Of a stretch of 64,000 nt of DNA, positions 51,401-62,223 are shown piece by piece; position 1 is the stretch's first letter, and the number at the start of each line of letters is the position of its first letter. The notes under the pieces are model-generated. The model saw only the letters and a list, made by a program, of their open reading frames with translations, was not told the origin of the DNA and did not search any database. A program made the position numbers and the translations under genes. Location of the stretch: assembly GCF_000004075.3 (NCBI RefSeq), contig NC_026661.2:744001-808000 (forward strand). Reading direction: 5' to 3'. The DNA comes from Cucumis sativus. Taxonomy: Eukaryota > Streptophyta > Magnoliopsida > Cucurbitales > Cucurbitaceae.

Positions 51401-52740
51401 ATTAACATTACATCTTGTAAGTTGATCACTAACTAGAATTCAATTTTAACAAATCACCGATATATATAAATTGAACAGCATTAAAACATAAAAGATTTAA
51501 TTAAAACTTCTTAAACATTAGAAACTAACACTTTCTTTTCCTTTTTTCTTTTAACTTATTATGAATCACTAAACAGTGAAAGAATGACGGAATGAGTTTA
51601 GAAAAATGACAAATATTCAAGTGGTCGAGAGAATATGCTTTAATGATATTTTTTTAATTATTTGAATATTTTTCTTTTAGATTTTATTTTAGAAAAGGAA
51701 AAAAAAAGAGATTGAGAGAGGGGTAGCTGATGCAAGAGACAAACTCGGTGACAGAGAGTTTTTCTTGCAAACAAGAAGAGAAAGTGCGGCTGACAAAGAG
51801 GAAGATGTTGGAGTTTTGACGTCAATGACGACAAACTTTTTTCGAGCAGGTTTGGAGGCATTCGACGTTGGTCATGGGTTTGTGACGGGTTTTGATGTTT
51901 CGACGTTTTGTTGGAGTTGAGTTTACTCGACTTTCACGGGTTTAGCCACATGCAGAAGGATAGAAGGGTCAAACGATGTTTTCGGTGAGTTTCACCGTGG
52001 GTGTTATGTTTTTTAGCCGTGATTCTTCTTGGGGTTTGCTATGGGTTGTTTGACACGTGAGTCTTTGGTCAAAGGAGTCGACAAGAAGAAAATTCTAAAG
52101 TCTTCGATTAGAGGAGCTGGAAAGAAGAAAAATTCAAATGTATGAAGATTTTAAAGAATTTTGTTAGATATTTGTGTTGAGAGTTTTATTTTAATTATAA
52201 GGTATTTGTGGTTTGTTAAAGAATTGTATTTATGATTCAATTTTTTTTACTAGGTAGAAACATTTAACGGATTGTTCTAACATTCTTCTTCTTTTATATT
52301 TTCTGATTTTGCTATTATATCAATTTAAATAAAAATTTATTATTTATTACAAGTAAACGTGTGTAATAAAATAATAAAATATTTGTGAAAATTGAAGTAT
52401 TTTATAAAATTTATTGTAAACTTTTTAATAGAAAACAAAAGGAAATTTTAAAATAGAGCAAAAATTGAAACTATTTAATATACCAAAGTGCCTCTTTTTT
52501 TTTTTTTTTTTTTTTGCTATTGATGATAAAGGAAGATTTTCGAATTAAAATTTTTGTGGGATAAGAAAATGGGAGAATCTCATCATTCACCGTTGATCCC
52601 CACATTGGACATTCCTCAACCGTGCGATGAGAATCTGTAATTCACCCATTTTATAACATTTGAGCCTCAACTCCGGCCATCCATTTTGCCGCAAACAAAC
52701 GCAAACCTCAATTCTCACACAATCTCAAACCACAGCATCA
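48433..52740. other. Intergenic, very AT-rich, with degenerate tandem array
   Basis: The NIPA 3' UTR lies at the left. The middle holds a degenerate repeat array (49352-49755, listed separately). Around 51,700-52,050 the base composition is less AT-rich, but no reading frame of interest is open. A T-run lies at ~52,497-52,515. A TTATAACA box at ~52651 may serve the eIF4B gene. Confidence 0.5.
49352..49755. repeat. Degenerate tandem array, ~45-65-bp units
   Basis: About seven units share the order AATTAGGATAATGGTAAA, AAAATATCATAATAACTCATT, then TCTTATGTT and TCCAATTAGG. Units differ in length and bases, showing an old array. It is non-coding. Confidence 0.8.
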
Positions 52741-54067
52741 ATGGCGGCAATGGTTTCTTCTCCATGGGGAAAACCCGGCGCTTGGGCCCTCGATTCTGAG
52801 GAACACGATGCTCAACTCCTTAAAGAACAGGAACAGCAGAAACAACCTGAACTCAGCCTCGATTTCCCCTCCCTCAACGACGCCTTAGCCACCAAGCAGA
52901 AGAAGAAAGCCCAAACTCTCTCATTAGCCGAGTTCAACACCTATGCAACTACCGGTTCGAGATCTGAGGATTTTATTGTTCTACCCACCGGCCCTCGCCA
53001 ACGGACGGCGGAGGAGCTCGACCGGAACAGGCTCGGTGGTGGGTTCAGGAATTATGGTTCGAATGGTTCGTATGAAAGGAATAGTAGGTATTCTAACGCG
53101 GATGATTCGTCTAATTCGAAGTGGGGTTCTTCTAGGGTTTCTGATGAGAATCGGAGGAGTAGTAATAGAGCGGATTCAAGTAAGGAATTTACGTCTTCTA
53201 GAGCTGACGAGGTTGATAATTGGGCTTTAACTAAGAAGCCCATGGCTGGAAATGGATTCGAGAGAAGGGAGAGAGGATTAGGGTTTTCGGATTCGCAATC
53301 ATCGAAAGCGGATGAATCAGAGAGTTGGGTTTCTAATAAGAGCAATATTCCGTCCGATGGCAGGAGATTTGACAGAGAGCGACGAGGAGGGTTCACAGCG
53401 AGCGGCGGCGGGGCAGATTCAGATAATTGGGGGAGGAAGAAAGAGGAAGGTAATGCTGGTGGCGTCATTAGTAGTCGGCCAAAGCTTAGTCTACAGCCAC
53501 GTACGTTACCGGTTGTCGATGGGAAATCGTCGGAGATATCAGCGACAGCAGCGAGGTCCAAGAGTTCCAACCCATTTGGAGCGGCGAGGCCGAGGGAAGA
53601 GGTACTAGCCGAGAAGGGACATGACTGGAAAAAGCTTGACGAGCAGCTAGAGTCGAAGATTAAGGAGGTGTCAGTGGAGGAGAAGACAGAAAAATCTAAC
53701 CCCATTTTCTTTAGGAAAAGGAGCTTTGGCAATGGAAATAGCCGGGCTGCTGAGGACAGAACAGAGAGGAGCTGGAGAAAACCGGAGTCGCCACCGCCAC
53801 AGGAGTATCCGGAATCTCGTCCCGAAAGGTTTGTTTAATGATCAACCGAAATTTGAATAGATAATTTCTATATTTCTTTCCTTGTTGTAGCTTTATCATC
53901 ACATTAGCTAACTACCCATTTCTGTGTATTGATCGAATGGTGAAGCCTCATATATATCTGATATAATCTCAACTGGTAATTGCTTTTACAGTGGAGAGGA
54001 AAATGTAAATGGAGATTGCGAAGGCGAACCCGATCCCGAACGCGACGGGGGCGAGAATGGAGCTTGA
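52741..54067 (+). CDS. EIF4B: Plant eukaryotic translation initiation factor 4B
   Basis: eIF4B is an RNA-binding cofactor that stimulates the eIF4A helicase during mRNA scanning. Two exons (52741-53828 and 53992-54067, GT-AG) give 387 residues. Signature parts: MAAMVSSPWGKPGAWALDSE at the start, LDFPSLNDALATKQKKKAQT, SLAEFNTY, VLPTGPRQRTAEELDRNRLG, a long Ser/Arg/Asp-rich disordered middle with repeated spaced Trp (SKWGSSR, DNWALTKKP, ESWVSNKS, DNWGRKKEE), then RPKLSLQPRTLP, SNPFGAARPREEVLAEKGHDW and an acidic end. It is shorter than the ~530-550-residue Arabidopsis eIF4B1/2, so a shorter subclass is likely; no truncation is evident. I chose 52741 over an upstream in-frame ATG at 52660 because the conserved N-terminus starts here. 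The 226-residue reverse frame is a mirror artefact. Confidence 0.93.
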
Positions 54068-55706
54068 CGGATGTGATGTGAAACTGAGAGATTGAAGTTT
54101 TGGGGTCGATGACAACATTCTCTAATGTTGTCATCTTTATAATTTTGCCGATGAGAAACAATTTTGATGTGTTCACTATAATGTTTGGAGCCAAACTACT
54201 ACTGTGTTAACATTATTGTTCTAATCTTAAGTCCCATTTCCTCTGCAGAGTTATTTATTATTGATAATTGTAGTGTTTGTTTCTGGTTGGATTGCTTTGC
54301 TTGGAAACTGGATTTCGAACTAGATTTCGTAACACCTTACTTGAACAGGATCAGGATCGTTTCTACAGGCCAATATTAATCTGAATGCTTTGGTTGTTTG
54401 TCTTCTTGTAGCTTTTATTGCAGCAAAACAATGGCAATCAAGCAGCCATGAAAGCAGGTGGAAGAAGGCAGATTTTTCACTTCCTATTCTGTTCAAACGT
54501 ATAAGTTTTAATTTATGGTTTTGTGGAACTCGTTCCTCCACTCAGAGACCTGTGAACACGTATGGTTTGCTGGTTTATTTATTGATCAGCATGTGTACAA
54601 GACCAAGAAGTGCCTAAATTGTTACAATATAGAATGTACATGAACTTTAATTGTTATGAATCTATGTAGAGACTAAATTGTTGTATGAAGTAAAGCTGAT
54701 TTTTTAAAAGAACTTTAGGGTCCATCTGGACGAACTTGTCTGTTGATATAAACAGCTCAATTTCAATAGTTAAAGTTAGGGTAGTCGGCAGATAATTCTA
54801 ATTTTTCCTTCTTTTTTTTCTATTTTAAGGCACATTTATTTGAGACTATTTAATGTTGTGGAGGAGATGGATACATTTGTTAGAGAAATTAAAAATTGTC
54901 AGTCCCAAACACCCATTTGACTGATGAATCAATGATGATGTTTTGCATCAAACTGCTGGAAGCGCTCAGCGAGTAATTCAGACAGCTAGTGCAAAAAGTT
55001 GTAAAGTTCATTGATAATAATGACACCTGAAGCACAAAGGTTTATCTTTTAGGAGTTGAAAAAGATCAGACTATTTTTTAAAATTTACTTGAATATCAAA
55101 ATTGTTTTAGTAACAAAGTTTAAGCCCCTTTGTTGATGACATTCAAACTTTTTTCTCCACATAATTGTAATTCGATGCAAGAAGAATCGTGTGTAGTCTC
55201 AGATTTAAATATCAATCTCATGAATGGATACTCTTAGTATTTTATATTTGAAATCTCTCAAGTTCCTTGCATATAAAAAAGGATAAAAGAAATATTGAAT
55301 ACACACCCAATAAACTTGTAGTATGCCTTAAACTATTATCACTACCATGTGCAGTTGCTTAAGCGCCAATCTCATAACTTTTAAAATGTGTACTTGATAA
55401 CAATTTCACATTTTTTTTTTTAAAAAAAATGGTCTTCTATTTTTTTCTAATTAGAAAGGAAAACTGAAAATGAAAAAAGAATTATTGTTTTAAATTCATT
55501 ACATGCTATATTTTAAAAAAATAAAAAATATAAACAAAAAAAAAAGAAGAAGATGGAAATTGAGCAAATGGTGGAGTCGATGCATTGACCAAGATTGGAA
55601 AACGTCAACTCTCCATAGCTTTCCTTTACAGAATCCGAACACTTTCCTATCCAATCTCCGACCGAACTTCCCCCGCCGGCCGGCCACCGGCCCACCCTCC
55701 TGAAGA
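54068..55706. other. Intergenic between eIF4B and amidase A
   Basis: The eIF4B 3' UTR probably ends within the first few hundred bases. No exon or clear repeat is visible in the rest. The last ~150 bp become GC-rich before the amidase ATG. I do not see a clear TATA box. Confidence 0.5.
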
Positions 55707-58700
55707 ATGAACATCGTCTTCTTCCTCTCAGCTGTCTTACTCTTCACTGGCGTCGCCAACTCCTCCCACTTCTCCATCGACGAAGCCACCATTGCCGAAA
55801 TTCAAAACGCCTTCTCCCAAAACAAACTCACCTCCACACAACTCCTCGACTATTACCTCAAAAAAATACACCTCCTCAATCCAGTCCTCAAAAGCGTTCT
55901 CGAACTAAACCCAGACGCAAGAGCTCAAGCGGAAGCCGCCGATCGAGAGAGGCTTCTCGCCGGTGGAAAAGCCCGAGGCGAACTCCATGGCGTTCCAATT
56001 CTACTCAAGGACGCCATTGCGACTAAGGATCTTCTCAATACAACAGCCGGATCCTTCGCGTTGTTGGGTTCGGTGGTGCCTCGAGATGCGACGGTGGTTA
56101 GTCGCCTGAGAAACGCCGGTGCAGTGATTTTGGGGAAAACTTCACTTACAGAGTGGTATAAATCCCGTTCTTTTGAGATTCCCAATGGATGGTGTGCTCG
56201 TGGCGGTCAAGCGGTGGTTAGTAAATTTTTTTTCTCCCTAAGACTTTTTGCCTTCGAATTGAATTGAATTGAATGAAATTCACAGAACCCATATGGAAGA
56301 GGAGGGGATCCATGTGGGTCAAGCAGTGGGTCGGCGATATCGGTGGCGGCGAATATGGTGGCGGTGTCATTAGGGACGGAGACTGATGGTTCGATTCTGT
56401 GTCCGGCCGATTACAACTCGGTGGTTGGGATTAAGCCTACCGTCGGTCTCACGAGCCGGGCCGGCGTTATCCCGGTCACTCCTCGCCAAGACACAATTGG
56501 GTAATACAAACTTGAATGATTGAACCCCACAAATTTGGAATATTTTTTACATTCTAACCAAATAAATTACGTCTAATGAAATTTGAATCATTTTAAGCAT
56601 ATATACTCTCAAATTTGTTCGCTTTTTGTTTGAATAGTTTTAGTTGTCCAATTTTAGTCTATATACGTTTAATATTCAATTAAAAAAAAAAAAAGTTACC
56701 TTTTTAATGTTTCTTTCAATTTTCATTACAAGTTTGATTAGAAGGTGCAATTGAATTGATGGGGGAGTTGACAGGCCCATATGTAGAACAGTTTCAGATG
56801 CTGTTTATGTGCTTGAAGCTATTGTTGGATTTGATCCGATGGACTATGAGGTAACCAAGGAAGCTTCTCAATTCATACCTTCAGGTGGTTACAAACAGTT
56901 TCTAAGGAAAAATGGGCTCAAGGGAAAGAGATTAGGCATTGTTAGGCATCCCTTTTCTGACTTGTATCCCAATAACTCCATCGCCATTCCAACTTTTGAG
57001 CAACATCTCAATCTGCTAAGGTATATTTGCAAAAACAATCACTTCTTTCTTCTATTTTGGTCCACATAGGGTTTGATTTGGTTCTTTACCATTTAGAATT
57101 TTGAATTGAGTTCTTATACCATGAGATTACAAAAAGTACTACTGAACTTTACTTTTTTGTTTTAAAGGACGTGCTCTTGTTGTTTCAAAAACTGTAATGT
57201 TACTTTTCATTGTAGAAAGTTATTAGAATGTTGGGATGAAAATTGAGACGGTATGGAAGTAATTTGGACACCTCTACACTTGCTCCATGTCTCCATTTTC
57301 ATCCTCAGTTTTATTGGATTACTACTCCAGAAGTAGTTTGAATCATTTTTTAAAAACCAAAGGTAATGATGTTGTAAACCAAAGTTAATGTTGTAACTTC
57401 GAGCAATAGAGCAAATTTCGAAAGGTTTTATCAACGATTAGGTGTTGTGTCTATTAGTTTTGAGTAAATTGAAAAAATTACTCCTAAAGTTTGTTGATAG
57501 TTGTAATTGTACTTTTACACTCTCAATTGTAAAAGATTTAGCCCCCAAACTTGTACAAGTATCACACTTGGACCGTCAAACTTGCATAATTGTAAGTATA
57601 ACAACCATAAAGTTGAAGGATTTCATTCTTACCATTTGGGGATTCAATTTCTACAATCCAATTTTAACACTTGTATAGATAAGTTTGAATGTTTAATTTT
57701 TACAATTGAAAGTTTAAGAGTGTAATTGCAACGATCTTAGGAGTTATTTTTGTAATTTGGCTATTAGTTTGAAATGTATTTAGTGTATCATACTAGTTGC
57801 CGAGAGTTATTTATTTAATTTCTTTTTCTTGGCTGAAACTGAAGGAAGATGGGAGCAACCATTGTAGACAACCTTCAAATATCAAATGTAGATGTCATTT
57901 TGAATTCGTATGAAAGTGGTGAATTCATTGCGATAATAGCTGAGTTCAAGGTGGCCATAAATGATTACCTCAAGAAACTCATCCGAAGTCCAGTTAGATC
58001 TTTGGCTGACATTATCTCTTTCAACAACAACCACGCTGAACTAGTAAGACTTTCTTATGAATCGAATCATACAATAAAAGTATAACATTATGTTTTCTTA
58101 TGGTGTCTTACTTGACCCTTAAAAGAAGAGTTTTCTTTTTGTTTTGTACGAATGACCCTTCCATAGATGCCTCTATAATTAATGATTTGTCCCCTACAAA
58201 TGTGTGAAGTCTAACATTATTACGTTAGAGTGCACAATCGCATTTTATAATGTATTGCATTAAGAATGATCATGTCTATTGTATCATAGACCTAATGCAA
58301 CGACCATCTCTATCCTTTCATTTTTTTCACCCAATATTGATTGGGGAAATACAACAAACTTTGAGAAAATGAAGATCACAATAGAGGTGACCATAATGTT
58401 GGGTGAAAAAAATTGAAAGGTTGTGATGCGTTATAAAATTTGATAATGGGCTGAGAGTTAGATTCCATGCGTTTGTAGGGAACGGGTCACTAGTCATGAA
58501 CTGAGTCTATGAAAGAGTCATCCGTACAGAAACTCCTTAGAGAAGTGTAGAGTATATTATAAGTAACATTTCAAAAACGTCAAGTAACACAATTATTCTA
58601 TTCTTTGATAAGGTGTGAGTTGTTTGTATTTCTTGTTGGGATTGCAGGAGAAAATGAAAGAGTATGGCCAAGATGCCTTTCTTTTATCTGAACAAACAAA

Positions 58701-59019
58701 TGGTATCGGAGTGATGGAGAAGGAGGCGATTAGTAAGATGGCGAACTTATCACGAAACGGGTTCGAGGAATTAATGAAAGGCAACAATTTGGATGCAATG
58801 GTGACAATAGGGATAGGAGTTGAAAGTGTGCTAGCAATTGGGGGATACCCAGGAATAAGTGTCCCAGCTGGATATGAAGAAAACGGAGAGCCATTTGGTA
58901 TTCTATTTGGAGGTCTTAAGGGGAGTGAACCAAAGCTAATTGAGATTGCTTATGCATATGAACAAGCCACCATGGTGAGAGAGCCACCTCCTCTTCTTTC
59001 TCAAATTTTAAGTTTGTGA
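55707..59019 (+). CDS. Secreted amidase-signature hydrolase (At4g34880-like), copy A
   Basis: A member of the amidase-signature superfamily (fatty acid amide hydrolase, GatA, AMI1), which cleaves amide bonds with a Ser-cisSer-Lys triad. The substrate of this plant clade is not known to me. Five exons: 55707-56216, 56286-56500, 56775-57020, 57845-58043, 58648-59019, in frame, 513 residues. An N-terminal signal peptide (MNIVFFLSAVLLFTGVANSS) suggests secretion or the endomembrane system. Catalytic residues are Lys101 (PILLKDAIATKD), cis-Ser182 (CGSSSGSAIS) and Ser206 (GTETDGSILCP), spaced 24 apart as in fatty acid amide hydrolase. C-terminal LAIGGYPGISVPAGYEENGE is also typical. The exon 1 donor could be one codon earlier. 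Intron 3 contains a MITE. It is one of a tandem pair with the gene 1.3 kb downstream. Confidence 0.93.
57462..57760. mobile_element. MITE in amidase A intron 3 (Mutator-like by target size)
   Basis: A ~299-bp non-coding unit has matching inverted ends: AAATTGAAAAAATTACTCC at the left and the complement of GGAGTTATTTTTGTAATTT at the right, with more matching further in (CACTCTCAATTGT against ACAATTGAAAGTTTAAGAGTG). A perfect 10-bp direct repeat CTATTAGTTT flanks it (57452-57461 and 57761-57770). A duplication of 9-11 bp is characteristic of Mutator-type elements. Short reading frames inside are spurious. Confidence 0.75.
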
Positions 59020-60271
59020 AAGTTATCTGTATCAAGTTTGCAAATTTGAAGATTTTTCTTTGCTGGGAAAAAGCAATGTTCTGATTCTACTTATTGCAGT
59101 ATATTTTTGGAATTTTTTCTTTTAGTGTTTACAGTCTCTCTCTCTCTAAATTTCAAAATAATAGAAGGCCTATTTCTTCTTATTATTTTTTGAATTGCCG
59201 TGCTTACTGTCACCTATACCATCATGTGGCTGTTACGGCATGTTTGAAAGTTACCTTAAAGTGATTCAAAATTATTTTTGTCGTGTTTAAAATCGTCATG
59301 AAACACACATTTAATCACTCCAATGTTTAATAATTAATTTTAAACTTACCATTGGTTAATTAAAAGTGTTTCTTGAGTAATGGTTTTTTAAACTAATGGT
59401 AATCGTATTCGTAAAACTCCTTCTAAAAGTTCAAAAAGGTGTTTTTGTCACTTTTGAAAATTCAGCTATGTTTTCGACACAATCTAAGAAGGAGAGGAGG
59501 ATGAATGGAGAAGAGAAGCAAACACGAGGAATAAAAGAGAGAGAAGGTGGTGGTGGTAACAATGCGACGACGATGAGCAACGGCAACAACTCTAGTTGGA
59601 TTAGGAGAGAGAAACAGAGAATGAAAGAGAAAATATGTTACAAATATAGCATAATTAATCAAAACATATATAAAATATAGCAAAGTTTTAGATTATAAGA
59701 ATGATTTGTCTATCGTTGATCAAATCTAAAATTTTGTTACGATTAATTGTCGATATTTAAAATGAAGACAAACTTAATAGTAGACAAGATACAAACTATA
59801 AACACATAAATAAATAAATAAATAAATACATCAATCTTCCACCCTCCTTGAATTGAAAACTTAAAAGTACACCATCAAATTACAGAAAATTTGCATATTC
59901 CTTGAAAAGCATTTAAAATTTTCTTCAACCTCATTAATCAACCAAACATTGGCTTTAGATCCCATGAACAAAACAAACATAACATAAGAATTAAAGCTAC
60001 AAACAAACAAATCCACCGGACATGGACGGCAATACCCTCCTCCTTTTGCTTTGGACTTCATCAAATCTTCATATTTTTAATGCTCTTATCTCCATACCCT
60101 TCCTTTTGTAATCTTTCAATAGCCATAAACCAAAACCTGGTCAGAAGCTTAGAACATGTACAAGAAAACAGAGACCAAACCAAACCTTTCCATTGAAACT
60201 TTTCTATATATTATGATGAATCCATGGCCTAAAATTTAGAACTTCCATTGAAGCTACAACTTCCCGCCTCC
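59020..60271. other. Spacer between the tandem amidases
   Basis: This 1.25-kb spacer holds the copy A 3' UTR, a TAAA microsatellite at ~59,807-59,828 and the copy B promoter with a TATATATTA box at ~60205. The frame at 59396-59680 is low-complexity and not convincing. Confidence 0.55.
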
Positions 60272-62223
60272 ATGGCCGACTCTTCACCATTTAGTTCTGT
60301 AGCCTTCTCATTGCTTCTGATTCTTGTGGCCTTCTGTTCGACTCCAACACATTCGGTAACGGTTCGAGGATTGTCAATTAGAGAAGCCACAGTGCACGAC
60401 CTCCAGCTAGCTTTCAAGCAAAACCAACTCACTTCGAGGGAACTTGTCAACTTCTACATCGGAGAAATTCGCAGACTCAATCCAGTTGTCCACGGGGTCA
60501 TAGAAATCAACCCAGATGCATTGCTGCAAGCTTACAAGGCTGACAGAGAACGAGAGGCTAATAAGCCTGGATCGCTTTGTGGGTTGCATGGAATTCCAGT
60601 TCTACTCAAGGATAACATTGGGACTAAGGATAAGTTGAATACTACTGCTGGATCATTCGCATTGCTTGGGTCTATAGTGCCTCGTGATGCAGGTGTAGTG
60701 AAGAGACTAAGGAAGGCTGGAGCTATAATACTAGGAAAGGCCAGCTTAAGTGAATGGGCTGATTTTAGGTCCCTCGCTGCTCCAGCTGGTTTGAGCGCTA
60801 GAGGTGGTCAAGGAAAGGTGTGTTACTTCGAATTGGCTCCAAAGACAATTTATCCACACATTCAATGTTTTTCATGTACAACTAAAAACCATTTAATTTC
60901 TACAATTCTTTTCAGAATCCATATGTTTTATCAGCATCACCCTGTGGATCCAGCAGTGGACCTTCCATATCAGTTGCAGCAAACATAGCAGCAGTGTCAA
61001 TAGGAACCGAGACCGATGGTTCTATCCTCTGTCCGGCTAGTTTCAACTCAGTTGTTGGCATCAAACCTACGGTCGGCCTCACTAGTAGAGCAGGTGTCAT
61101 TCCAGTCTCCCCAAGACAAGACACTATTGGGTGAGCAATCTTGCACCCATATCAGCAGAACATTCTACAAAGATTGTAAGAACTAAAACTTTGTAACCTT
61201 CACATGTGAAAACAGGCCAATTGGCAGGACAGTGACAGACGCTGTGATAGTTCTTGACACCATTGTAGGATTTGATTACAATGATGCAGCCACTAGAACA
61301 GCCTCTAAGTACATTCCATATGGTGGCTACAAACAATTCCTCAATCCAAATGGGTTGAAAGGGAAGAGGTTAGGAATTGTGAGAAACCCCTTTTTCAGCT
61401 TCTTCAATGATTCAACCATCACACAAGCTTTTGAGGATCATTTCAACACTCTAAAGTAAGAAAACCAACATCCCTACCAATCCATATAATTCCCCCAAAA
61501 TCTTTCTATCATATTCATTTAAACAAACAATTCAACGTGAACATAACCAATCTACACAAAGAATCTAACTAACATTATTGAAATTGAAGGCAAGGTGGTG
61601 CTATTTTGATAGACAATCTAGAGATAGCAGATATAGATATCATCTTAAACGTAACAGCGAGTGGAGAAGCAGCAGCATTGCTTGCTGAATTCAAACAATC
61701 GCTAAATGGGTACCTGAAAGAGCTCGTGGTTTCCCCTGTTCGAAGTTTAGCCGACATAATCGCCTTCAATAACGCAAATGCAGATCAGGTAACACAATAT
61801 TCAATCCATTTTTCATCGCATAGTGATCGTATTCATTCGTGATTGATTCAAATCATGGTTGTGCAGGAACTTCTCAACGTTTTTGGCCAGGAGATCTTTT
61901 TGGCGGCCGAAGCCACAAATGGGATCGGCGACGTGCAGAAGGCGGCTGTGTTGAACTTGGGGAAGCTAACAGAAGATGGGTTTGAGAAATTAGTGAAGGA
62001 GAATCAATTGGATGCGGTGGTGACTCCAGGTACCGGCATAGCTACAGTGCTCGCAATTGGGGGTTTTCCGGGGATCAATGTTCCGGCTGGATACGACGGC
62101 GGAGGAGTTCCGTTTGGGATTAACTTTGGAGGGTTGAAGGGATCAGAGACGAAGCTGATTGAAGTTGCTTATGGGTTTGAGCAAGCCACTCTGATAAGAA
62201 AACCTCCTTCCTTCAAACCTTGA
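60272..62223 (+). CDS. Secreted amidase-signature hydrolase (At4g34880-like), copy B
   Basis: The second member of the tandem amidase pair. Five exons: 60272-60817, 60916-61130, 61216-61455, 61590-61788, 61867-62223, in frame, 518 residues. Exon borders and phases match copy A exactly (215-bp exon 2 and 199-bp exon 4 in both), so the pair arose by tandem duplication. The start is the ATG at 60272 (MADSSPFSSVAFSLLLILVA), a good signal peptide; an upstream TTG at 60248 is not a plausible start. Catalytic Lys113 (PVLLKDNIGTKD), cis-Ser194 (CGSSSGPSIS) and Ser218 (GTETDGSILCP) are intact. Introns are short (98, 85, 134 and 78 bp), unlike the expanded introns 3 and 4 of copy A. The substrate is unknown. 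Confidence 0.94.

Noticed and set aside
53052-53732. 226-residue reverse-strand frame.
   Set aside because: Antisense shadow of eIF4B, whose codon bias removes reverse stops.
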